DNA of 64,000 nt from Branchiostoma floridae (lineage: Eukaryota > Chordata > Leptocardii > Amphioxiformes > Branchiostomatidae): assembly GCF_000003815.2 (NCBI RefSeq), contig NC_049980.1, forward strand, positions 948,344 to 1,012,343. The letters are read 5' to 3'. The notes below the pieces were generated by a model that was not told where the DNA came from, did not search any database, and saw only the letters and a list, made by a program, of their open reading frames with translations. This document shows positions 43,978-56,700 of the stretch, one piece after another (position 1 is the stretch's first letter; every line of letters begins with the position of its first letter). Made by a program: the position numbers and the translations under genes.

Positions 43978-44721
43978 AATCCATTTCTGGACGAGAGTGA
44001 ACAGCCTGCCGCCTTCCCTCAGCTGCAAGATGGCGTTGTTGAGCGGCTCCTTGAGCGGGGAGCCCGGCCGTAGTCCGACGGCCTGGGGCCTTGCCGTGAA
44101 CCTGTTGCCGTCGTGGATGGACAGCAGATCGCACGGCTTCTTGCTGCTGTAGAATCGGGTCATCGCCGACTCCGTGATGAAGGCGACCTTACCCTCGCGG
44201 GCGAGCCTTACCCCCTCTATCGTAGAATTCACCAAGAGCGCCTTCTGATGGATACGGTTGTACGGTACGAAGGGAGAGGTCTTGAACATGTACTCGGTTA
44301 TTCCACCGCCGAAAAGGGCCGGACGGATCTCGTCGTTTTCCGCCAGATCTTCGAACGACTGGACGGGGACCATGGGGGAAGCGGCCGGGCCGGAGATAAA
44401 GATGCCCACGATGGCGCCCGTGCACAGGATGAGCGTCCAGACGATGAAGTTGAACCAGAAGACGACGAGAAACCGTCCGGAGAAGGAGCGGGGCGAGTAG
44501 TCCACCCCCTGCCAGCTCATCGCGCTGAAGCAGATCCACAGGCTGTGCCCGAAGGTCGACAGTCGGCTCGCCTCGCCGACCTCTGCCGAGTACGCCCGAC
44601 TCTCGTACGGACTGACCCGAATGATGACGAACAGGACGATGCCGGTGATGAGAAACGACGCCATGACCATAAACCATACAGGCATAGTAATGACGGCTCT
44701 CCACCATTCCCTGCCTACGAT
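43978..44721 (-). CDS. Glutamate receptor exon: M1, pore loop, M3 and S2
   Basis: 248 codons, acceptor TTTTTTTTCAG, donor ATT|GTAAGT, phase 0 at both ends. High GC compared with flanking introns, as expected for coding sequence. It ends LREGGRLFTLVQKWI just before the usual linker to M4. The opposite-strand frame over the same span is a shadow. Confidence 0.9.
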
Positions 44722-47700
44722 CTGAAAAAAAAATATCATTTTACCTTTGATTATTTTTCGCAAATTAAACTATGTGTCATTGATCGTCTGTTAGCTTCCC
44801 CAGGGCAATTCTGACTGGTTCGCATTGCTGCATGCTGCCAAAGGTGTCACTGCTAACAGATCTATATGCAGACCCGAAAGTAAAATGTTTACAGATATAC
44901 AATACATTAAAAGCCGCTTAATTACACGACCCATTTGCCAGTGCATTCCGTGCAATTGTCCGAATGGTGCAACAATGCGAAGATATTAAGCTGGACTGCA
45001 CCACCACGGGATTTTGGGATTTCGTGCAATTAACAGAAGTGTGCAATTGTCCGTTGTGCAATTAACTGGCTTCCATTGTACAGTAGAAGCCGCTTAATTG
45101 CATACTCAATTCGCCAGTGCATTTCGTACAATTGTCCGAATGGTGCAACAAAGCGAAGCTGCTAAGCTGGACTGCACCACCACGGGATTTGGGGATTTCG
45201 TGCAATTAACAGAAGTGTGCAATCAACACTGCAAAGTATGCCTACTACGCCAGGACAATTCCTGAATGGAACGGCCTCTCCGCCCACATTGTCGACAGCC
45301 CCTCACTGGACACATTCAAGAACAGGTTGCTGTCATCGCATACGTAGTCCAGCCGCTGCGCCTCCTCCATCCGCGTGATATTCCTACCAGGAAGTTTGCG
45401 GATTTCGAACTAGAACTAGAACTAGAACTGGCTTCCACTATAGTAGTTAACGTGGCGTTAACAATGTAGCTACAGCTATAGCTGGGCAACATGAACCAGT
45501 CAGAATTGCCCTACACAGACGTTTACCGAAACGTCTGTTGAATAAAACACTGGGATTTAGTTATTCAGTGACTGATCAACCTGATAGAACTATTCACGGA
45601 TACTCTGTTTTCAGAATAAAGTTGAACTGTAATTTCCAACACAATTCTTTCTCGAAAAATGGACAATCCACTGCTTCCGTGACGTCACGTCATGTAGATA
45701 GCGAGCGTAACTCCGTGTAAGGCCATCGTCACATTTTCATTTCCGGCCGGGATGTTTACGGAAACTAAAAATTAAAGTTTAAAACTAAAATGAATATGAA
45801 CAAGGCATGCTATTAGTCCAATTTCTTGTGTAGGAAATTACAGTTCAACTTTAATCGGAAATTTATTCGGAAATGTCTTCTACCAACACGGAGGAACTTT
45901 CAAGTCGAGACACTCTTTTTCATATATCTTAGCTTGGATCATACAACCAACCTGTCTTCCAGCTACATGATTCTTGGTCCAAACGTGAAGTATTAACCGA
46001 TATACATTGGTAGTTAATGTGTAGCTACACCTATAACTGTTGGGCACTGTGAAACAATCAGGAAGGAGGAAGGTGACAGACAGTCACCGAACGTAGGTTA
46101 TATAAAACACTTCATTATCTACAAAGACTTCGGTTAGTACGTGTTATGACACCCTGATGTGACTATTTACGGATATTCTGTTTTTTGTACGTGTTAGCCA
46201 TGAAACTTATATCAGACCTCTCCTCCAGGTTTCTTGACCATTATCTCCAGACGTTCGTCCAACACGACGTTACTGAAGTCGATGACCGTTTCCCTCACGG
46301 AGGCGATGGTCAGCCCAAGAGCCATGTCCATGTCCTGTGAAAACAGAGGTCATGCTAAGGTCATAATTTGCAAAGGAGCCCTTGGTCTATCCTAGATGTA
46401 CCCCATCCCAGGAGCGCTTCAGGGATAGGTCTGCATCCCGGATGTGCATCTATCTATCCCAAAAGTGCTTCTGGGATATCCAGAACACGTCGCAAGCGAA
46501 GGAGTGCGTTCTTGATGTCAAAGATGCCCTCTGATCGGGGCACACTCTTGATAAACATATCCAGTATATGCTCTTGTGACCTGCGATGTGTTTTGGATGG
46601 AGCAAATGCTTATTCATTCAGGATATCCAAAACGTGCTCCTTCGATTGCGACGTGTTCTGAATATCCCAGAAGCGCGTTTGGGATAGAAGCACATCTGGG
46701 ATGCAAACCTATCCCAGATGTGCTTCTATCCCAGAAGCGCTTCTACGATACAGGACTATCTGGGATATAACAGCCCCGCTGAGAAGTTGTTGCATCCTAG
46801 ACTGTCGTCTATCCTAAAAGCGCTTCTAGGATAGAAGCGCTTTTAGGATAGACCGGCATCCAAAATGTGATTCTATCCTAAAAGCGCTTCTAGGATATCC
46901 AGAACACGTTGCAAGCGAGGAGCGCATTCTGGATATCCTGAATGCGCTTTAGTTGGAGCGCATTCAGGATAAGCCGGCGTGTTTATCCAGAACGTGCACT
47001 TGTGGGAGGAGCTTAGTGTCTTAGGAGGCGGAGACTATCTTGTACGTGATTTTTCTTAGTCAAAAGGCCGCCATCTTTGTTCTCCGAACGCAGTCACTTT
47101 TGGATTTGATTGTGATAGAAGATCGCATATACTTACACCAAATCAACGTAGTTGGGGGGACTACGTGGGCCGGTCTAACCCTCACATAATCAGGCAAAAT
47201 CTAGGTTCAGCGGTTGCTTTATAAACTGCGGATTTCGATCACGTAGATTACGGCAGGTGTCGCGAGGTCGAAGCAAGGACGTTATATCACGTCATTGGTC
47301 GAAGTAAATATGACTTTGGTGTAAACAATCACCGGAAGTGACCGCTGCCATTTTCTCGCGACGTGTTGACTGCATGGACCCCACACACCGAGGTAGTATC
47401 GATATCTCCGGTTCGATAGTTCGAAACAAAACCAGAAACTGAAATTCAGCAAACCATTAACAAAGTCACCCTGCACAGGAGAAAGCAGATGTCGGCCTCC
47501 TTCGACAGGAGCGCATTCAGGATATCCAGAATGCGCTCCTTCGCTTGCGACGTGATCTGGATATCCTAGAAGCGCTTTTAGGATAGAAGCACATTTTGGA
47601 TGCAGATCTATCCCAAATATGCTTCTATCCCCAAAGCACTTCTAGGATATCCAGAATGCGCTCCTTCGCTTGCAACGTGTTCTGGATATCCCAGAAGCGC

Positions 47701-50700
47701 TTTTAGGATATAGAGGCATATTTTATCGCAGAAGCGCTTTTTAGGATAGAGTAAGACGACAATCTACTATTCTTGTAAGACGAACATCAGCTTCTATCCC
47801 AGAAGCGTTTTTGCGATAGAATACAACCTGGGAACTGAATGGCTTGGGGAATTGATCAATAAGCAGCTGGACGTTTTCATTGACTGTCATCATGTTTTAT
47901 GGTACATTTTGTAGTACATCTTGGGATGCACTATTGAGAAGTGCTTTCTGTGTCTTCCATGCACAATTAGATGGATAAAAATCATGTAGTGGGAATCAAA
48001 AGGACAAAATAGTGTTTAATCTGAATGGAATTAAGTTTGATAAATTTCCCATTATCTGTGTACACTGTATACATATTGTATTCAGCAGTGTGTAATTACC
48101 TCTGTGCATTAACTTGCAACAAAGACAACTTTTATTATTAGATTTGTCATCTTTTCTTTGCCTAATGAATATATTTATCCATGAAGGAGAAATAAAAGTT
48201 ACTATACAGTACGACAGGGCTTTGAGAATTTTTTTCACTAACTAAAAGGACTGTTGCAGATAAATATATAATCTCATTCAGTGCCTCCATACTTCTATTT
48301 CAGAAACAAGATGTCTTGGATAAATGACTGGGCCAATATCATTTCAAAAGTTCAATAAATCTTCAAAACAGTATGTTTAGGTTCAGCCAGATAGTTGAAC
48401 ATTTGTCAACAAGACAATTGTACAACATACTTTCAACATACCCGAAGTAAAAGTTTAACTCTACTCTACGCTGAAAATGCTCTGAACACAAGGGCGCGAG
48501 GACGTGTCGTGATCGCGAGGTCGAACCAAATATGGAAACCTGGGCGTAAACAATCGCCGCTTGCGGTCCTGTCAATCACCATGATTGACGGCGACAAAGA
48601 AGCGCGTCTGGGATATCCAGGATGCGCTCTGGTTTAGAGCGCTTTTAGAATAGAAGCACATTTAGGATGCAGGCCTATCCCAGAAGTGCTTCTATCCTAA
48701 AAGCGCTTTTAGGATAGAGCGTATCTGGGATAGTACAGAAGTTTGCCGGGGCTGGCTTTTGTCACTTTCGCGTACATGACGCCAATGTGGCTCCGTGGGT
48801 TCAGGCCTCAAGATTTTTTTTTAACTCGCAATTAATGTCAATCCGGAACTCGACGACAAATAAACACCGTAACCTAATAGTGAAACCACCAAGGGTATCA
48901 GTTTCTTTACAATGATCATAGGTTTGGAACCGGTTGTGTTTTGACGTGTTTTTTTGCGCCTAAAACCACGTCAGAAACATCCAGAGCCGAACCTCTGCTT
49001 GCTTGAGTACCCACGCATTGTTCACCGGTGTCCACCGGCGGCGTTGTACAGTCAAACCTGCCCAAGCGACCACCTCTTCTTAACGACCACCTGGCCATTA
49101 CGACCGTCTTTTCTCGATCCCGAAAATTTTCCCCATTGACGTAAGCATAAAGCGACCTCTTCACAACTTGGTCAACACGACCGCGACCAAAAAAAATTGG
49201 GACCGCACAGGACCAAATTCACTGCGCCCATAATAATGACCGTGTCATTTTCAACCTTGAAGTGTCCTCAGTATTGTTAAGACAGGTTTTGACCACCTTG
49301 GCTAATTAACTGACCTGGAAACTTTCTGGTGTAATAAATGTTTACCTGGTGGTAATATCATAAAATCTTCAATTACTGGCCATGTATCATGTCCATAAGA
49401 TTTAGTCTGACTTCATTGGTTTCACATAAATATAATTGATATTAAATTATATGAATAATAAGCACTGCTGCATTTTATCGCTTTTAGGCTCTTGGTGCAT
49501 CGCTAAGGTATATCTAATTGAAGTAAATTTGGTATGTATGTATTCATCAATAAGTACTCTATAACAATCAGGGGGGTACATGCTTGCTGATCCAATAATA
49601 ACAAGGATATTCTTTAATATGTTAAAAATATTGACAAAAATGGCATATTGGCAATATTCATGAAGGTCTTGTTAAGTCCTAGTGACTTTACAATGTACAT
49701 TCCCACTTGGATGTTGTAGCACCACATGTCTACTTTCTAAAAATGTCTTTTATGACCGCAAAATATATTGCATATGGTTGCACCTTCTGAAATAGAAAAA
49801 AATTACAAATATTCAAGTTTTGGCTCCTCCATGGGTGAAATTTGATATCTTTGTTTGGACAAGTGGACAATAAGGGCAATTAACTTGTTTACTTAGGGCA
49901 CTGACAGCAGGGTAGCTGAGCACCTGAGGAAAACAATTGCCAGGTGTTCACACCTTTGCTTGAAAGTGGCATAGGTGGCAGACAGCTTGGCTTGGGTTAT
50001 ATCAACAAAACACAAACATGGCTGTAATTTAGTGTAAACAAGGAATATGTTACAAGAATTGTTATGAAGCATGGATTTCAAAATACAATATGTACACAGA
50101 AGACATAACTGTCTATCAAAGATATGTTTGCAATCAGAACAAAATTCTCCTTGAAACAAATGGAAGATGCTCATGTACACTGAAGTTACTTGAATCAAAC
50201 TGTTAAAAGCTCCTTGCTTGAATGTTGCAAGAGGCCTTATGAGGGCATTTGGCATGAAGGGATTCAAGTGACTTATGTAACAAATTTGGTAAAACAATTG
50301 TGTACATAAAGGGAATTCTTAGGCAGCTGGTTATTGACAGAGTGACCGAAAGTTCAAAATTAGAGAGTAAGACGTAGTTAATAACAGCATGTTATAGCTT
50401 TACTGCCATTTATAGCTTAAACAAATATAGAATGATACAAATATAGTGTCAACATTCAACTATGTCAGTGCACAACAGGTAAAAAGCTGCATCTGTTCAG
50501 GGCCAGCCCGGGACAGGCAACAAAAACCTTTGAATGTGGGCTCTGGAGCTGTCAGAGCTGGCCTGTGTGGCCCTGAAATTACAGTCTGGCGACAGCTTAA
50601 GCATGTATTAAAGGAGCAGCAAAATGTGTAACTTAGAGTGGTGCAATACTCTTTTTAACAAGTTAATTACACTCCCAGACTGAAACTATCCAGGTTATTG

Positions 50701-53700
50701 CCTGTTGTTCCTTGACACACGAGGATTAGACGTGCTTACACTGAGACTTTGATTACAATACAATCCGTTATCTCTTTATCTCTATCAAAAGAGTGTTTTC
50801 TCAACTATAACGTCCTTGCTCTTGTGTAAAAAAGTGTGTGTGTGGTAGGTGACGTAACCGTAGTATATCAAAACAGACTATTTGTACAACAGTTTTCATC
50901 TGAGCGTTGTTTTCTATCAAATACCTTGTTTTGGAATAAAAATCGATTATCAAAACAAACAAAGCCGGCATCAGATCCAGGAAAGAACATGGGGAATTAT
51001 CAAACTATTGGTCAGCTTAATTGGTCAGATTACACCCTGGTTGAATTTGGTTATCTTTATAAGATTCTGTCGGGCTATTTGTAATTAAAGTGGTCAAATT
51101 TGATGAAACCGTGAATCAATCAGTGTGTAAGTTATTAGAAATACTCCTAAACCCAGGAAATCCTTTGTCAATCATAATACACATCCAGCACCAATCCCAG
51201 ACAGTCTGATATTTCACACTCCACAGGAGGACAGGTATCACCCCACTTGGTCCACTGGCACCCTCCCTGCATTGTTATCACACTGGGCGGGGAGGGGGTA
51301 ATTATCGAACAATAGGGGAAATGAGGAAAATTCAGGGTCAAAGGTTGTATCTATGTGTTGCTAGGGCAGCCAACGCCCGCTTTGCTGGGGGTCTTGAGAT
51401 ATGTCTTAGTCGCACTGAGTCATCGATTTTCGATGATAACTAGCGCGATTGTGTACCGAAATCGGCCAGTTTGCGTCGGATTTTGACTGCCATTACGATG
51501 TTATGTTCAAAATAAAGATGGCGGATGCACGTGGGTGGGTCAATGGGGCAGTCTACTTTAATATGAGAGGAAATTTCGTTGTATAGTGTTTTCCTTACCC
51601 CTCTGATGATCTCGCCGACCATTCCAACCCAGTTCCCATCGGCACCCTTGTAGCCGTACTTCCTGTCAGCCGGCTCCTTGATAACGAAGTCGTACCCGAT
51701 GATGTCCATCAGCTCCGTCAAGAGGTCCTTGTGAACCCCCTCGTACGTGCCATCCTCTTTCTTATACAGGAAGCCGGGGTACTGAAGGGAGAAAACACTA
51801 ATAAGGAGATCAAAGTTGTCTTGTCTGTAGTTGACAGAATTTTCATCAAACAGTGACTACTTTTTAAACACACGTATGTACCTTTCGATGGCTATCAGTC
51901 CATCGTGGGCAGAAGATCCACGCAAGCCTCGACCTAGTTCTCACAACTCTCGCGAGAACTAGGTCACTCTGTGAACAAGAAGGACTGATAGCCATTGAAA
52001 ATTTGGAGATACGTGTGTTTACCTTTAAAACAGTAGTCACTGCTTGATGAAAATTCATACGTGACTAATGAATGTCTTCAGGTCTAGGCTGTAGTTTCAG
52101 GTCACTAAAACATTGTCTCCAATGGTGATGACAAGATCGACAGTCGCTATGTAATGCTACGGTCACGATTGAAAAACGGGTCCCGACCGGACAGTTTACG
52201 GGTTGTTTTCTGCACTTTCGGGCGTGGCCCCTTGGGATATCCTGTAATAACCTGGCTATTTTGGGGCACGGCAGGACCCCGGATTTTTTTTTTAAGTCTG
52301 ACTTAAAATCCGCCCGGGACCCGGTAAAAAAATTTTGGAAGCCGTGACCTACCCGTGAAAACACCGAGAGTTACCCACACGGTATCCGACAGTCTACCGG
52401 GACAAATCTATGGCTTCAGAGCCCGGTCGGGGCTACATTCCCAATGCAATTGTGACCTTAGCATTAAGTATGACAGCCATTCTTTTAAAAAAGACGTTAT
52501 TGAGACCTTTTAAGATAACGAACGCCATGAACAGCTGAATGTTTGAAGGACGTATCCAACGGGGGTAATTTATAATATAACTGTTGCTACTTTAGCGGAT
52601 ATTGTTTAAGCTGGCCTTTTTTCACAGTGGCGATATTAGATACCCGACGGAGTATACTAGTTCTAAACGTTTTCGCTACAAAACAAGGTGGGTTTCGGCT
52701 ATAGAACACTATAAAAGTCCGTCAAGAGCTGAAATGAGATGGAGAAACATTTTGGAATCATATAGAACAGATACTTATCAGTATACAGGAAATAAAGGAA
52801 AACGGTACCTGCATTACGCCGACAACAAGAGCTCTGGAACCGATGTTACCTGGAACGGAAGGGTGAAAACAGGGGATCACCAACGTATACGTAGCAGTTA
52901 CTCAAGTAACCTTTGGACCTGGACCGTACCTGTACCTGAAATTTCTGTACCGGTACCCACCCATAGTGTTAATTGTTTTTCCCTTCGTCGTGGGTGACAA
53001 ACTGTAGAGGAACTGTGACCATCTGGAATTGATAAGCTGAGACCAAGTTCCGAGTTGTCAACCTAAAGGTGGACTCTCACTGCACTTGGGGCACCGGTGC
53101 GGCACTGCGGGGTTCGTTCACTGCGGCACTGTTGTGTTATTTTCACGATTTTCAATCATTCAGATATTGTGTAATACGTAAAAGCATGACTTAGAAGACA
53201 ACAAAAATATACACAAAATGTAAGAGAATTTCGTTCTTTATCTCTGAAATTCGTTGAGTATATTTCAAACCCCGCAGTGCCGCCCCGGTGCCCCAAGTGC
53301 AGTGAGAGTCTACCGACTGTCACCGGCGTTTTCGTATGATGGACACCTGGACTCTAGTTTGATGGCTTAATTAACGTTAGTTACGGATAGTAGTCCCTTT
53401 TTTTTACCTTTGTATAATATATGATGACTGTTCAGTAGTTACAGGGTTTATCTTCACAATTACTAGTAGCTTGTTATGGTTGACATCGTAATGACGTAAT
53501 CTACTGAAGTTGTGATATAAAAATTGTAAAAGCCTCCAATGATTGTAAGAAACTTATCCCATACTACAACTCCTGTATTAGTTAGATAAGCCCTAAGTTA
53601 AGTTATAGCACTGTAGTTATGTAGATGCCATACTTTGTACCTCGTACAATTGTTGTGCAATAAAGTTATATCATATAAAAATGGATTTCTATCAAGGCAA

Positions 53701-56700
53701 AGGGGGATATGTGATGGGGTCACTGATAAGGATTTAGAAGTGCCCACAAGTGACCCAGATACAAAGGCACCTCTTGGAAAAGGCCAAATGCTAGAAGGCG
53801 TTCAAAACAACAGGTGCTAAAGAATCATTGGCATTCCTCCAGACTCCCTGTCGACGATGTCGTCCAGACGTGACAAATCTAGCTTACGCACTTTTCAGAG
53901 TGTCTTAAATGATGAAACAAATCCCCTGAACAGTTTCTTGTCAGTTTGCAAGTCACACAGTGGCTATGATATCCGCCGTGATAGACGTGATTATGACTTC
54001 ACGTAGTGAACAAAGAGACACGAGCTGTCATTTATGCCTGGAGCTCTGAAGTTGTACAATACGAAATTATCTACTTCCTGAACGCAGCATGGTGTACATA
54101 GCGTAAAACTGACTCCTATACAACTGAGTTAATTAAGGGCTAATGACCCGCCCCGAGGTGTATATGGCATCATAACGCCTGGGCCTTTGCTATCACCACC
54201 GAATAAAACCACCGATGTGATTTCAATCATGAATCTGAACTCGTGGGGAGTCCATGCCCTGTGTTAGCAGTAGTTTTAGGTTGATTAAAAGAGTTGAAAG
54301 TAGGGGTGGGTACCGGTACAGAAACTTCAGGTCCAGGCCCGGTTCAGGTCCAGAGGATCAGGTCTTGGTCCGGACCTGAACCTGGACCTGATTCAGTATA
54401 TAAAAACTTGTGAATGGACAATAAATGTTCCATTTAAAACAATTGTCCATTTCGCTACAAATAAATCTGCTTTGTGTAGTATTCGACTCCCACTGACGTT
54501 TTGAAACCCTACAAAGCTAACTGCCTCCGTACAATTGACTGTAAAACTTGGCGACTATAGACTCTACTCTATTTCGCCCTTGTTATTTTCCTCGACCGGT
54601 AAGCCCCAAAAATGTGTGAATGTCTGTTCATATAATCTGTTCATTTTCCAATAGGTCCAACATCCGGTCCATCGAATTTTTTCAGGTCCGATTTTTTTTG
54701 ACCGGTCTAATACGAAAAACCGGTTTTGTACCGGTACACCGTACCAGGACCAGTGCCCACCCCTAGTTGAAAGCATACTTCTGCAAGACTCCGCCTCCTG
54801 ACCTGAAGGGCATCACTATTATAAAAGGTATTGGCCTTCAGATTATTGATACATTTATTGTCATGTTCTCTGACATTGAATGATATGTATTGCTGATGTG
54901 TTACTTACAGACCATAGATAGAGAACTGATTTTCAGATTTGCCCTCACATAGTAAATTACATTTCTGCAGAAGATGTCGCTCACAGATATTATATTCCAA
55001 CACTATCAATTATTCCATACTCACGGTGAAACTTATCGAAAAAACCTTACCGATGAACGGAGTAGAGGGTACCGAATATCTGCACTGGACAGAATTACAG
55101 TTACAGTCTAACCTGCCCAAGCGACCACCTCTTCTTAGCGACCACCTGGCCATTACGACCGTTTTTTCTCGGTCCCGAAAATTTTCCCCATTGACGTAAG
55201 CATTAAGCGACCTCTTTACAACGATTATCTGACCAACGCGAACGCCAAAAATTGGGACCAAATCCCTGCCATAACGACCGCGCCATTTTCAGATATTGAG
55301 GAGTAAGCGAAGTTCAATGATAACTAGCGCGATTTTGTGCCGAACTCTGCATCGGGCATGTTGTGAGTCGATACTCTTCTAACCGACCACCTGACCAAAT
55401 CTTTTGGTCGTCTCAGGCAGGTTTGACTGTACATAGTTATGTCTTTATCTATAACAATCCATCTGGAGTATTATTTCCAGCCAGTGGGTTCTCAATTTTG
55501 AGTGAGATTATGAGGCCGATTACATGTTCGAGGCATCTCCTCGGACACAAGACCCCGGGCCCGCTTTAAGCTAAGGACACCACCCGCCGTCCGTGCAATT
55601 TGCCCGTACGTTTTTGGGGAGGCCACGTCCGCCACGTATTTCTGAAAACGTGGGGAACGACTGGCAAGAGCAGGGAGGGAGTGCGTCAACACGGCGACGC
55701 CTGCACGTAAAGTTCTACGGCGTGTCTGCATGCGTGCTCCAAAATCCGTCGGATTCCCTACGTGTTCGTACGGAGGCGGTACTTACCACTTACGGATCCC
55801 AAAAGATTGCCTACGCTTTGGCACGTACACAGCACGTATTTGCACGTACGGCGGGTGGTGCCCTAAGCTTAACGTCCATTCCGAAAGACAACTTCCATTC
55901 CTTACAACATGTCCGAGCCGAGCCGACCCTGGGATCAAACTCAGACCCACTGATCCATGGAATTGGATGCAGATGGCCAAGCAGCGGGGTTGCTTACTAG
56001 GAAAACAGCTCGGCCACGGAGGATTGAGCATGTAAGTTCACAAGAAATTGAACTAATGATGAGGAGGGAAATACACAGCCACTGCACAGCTCACCAAATC
56101 CGCAAAATGTAGATCATCCATGCAGAGGATTCGGTCACCACACACCCCTTGGGAAGGGTACGACTTTCTTGCATACCTTCTTCAATCCTAGTCTGGATAT
56201 CAGACCCCAGCCCGATCTCTTAAATTTCTATCTTTCTTCTTCTTCTTCTTCTTTCTTTCTATCGTGTGGAGTTATTAAATAGATATTCTTCTAGATCGGA
56301 CTGGGGTCTGGTATCCTGGCTACCTTTACTGAGGGTCTGCATGGGGGGTCCTGACAACGCTTTACGCTAAATTCGGGACGGTCGACAACGCTTTACGTTA
56401 AATTCACGAAGGCAGGCAACGTTTTACGCTAAATTCAGATAGGCTGACAACGGTTTACGCTAAATTCTGGAAGGCTGGCAGCACTCGACAGAGGCGGGGT
56501 CGTGCTCCGCAAGAAAGATTGAAATTTTGACTCTCTGAAACACTATTCCCTGCATTTTGAAGGGAAATTTTCGCTGGCAAACAAAGCTAAGTTAAATGGC
56601 ATTTCTAATTAAAGAGTCCCAGGGGTTCAGCGTAAGCTTATGAGGGTGACGCCAGCCAACTTATTTTTGCCACGTCGAGCGCCGAAGGAAAGTCCGGGAA

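Noticed and set aside
44113-44814. A 233-codon + strand frame rich in Arg/Asp/Glu
   Set aside because: Shadow of the glutamate-receptor exon on the other strand.
45490-46110. Two more hammerhead ribozymes
   Set aside because: The CTGANGA core and, in the first, stem II are lost; kept only as decayed relatives.
56090-56170. Exon-like frame on - reading GDRILCMDDLHFADL
   Set aside because: It looks like part of a dispersed repeat beside other elements, has no receptor similarity and no compatible phase.
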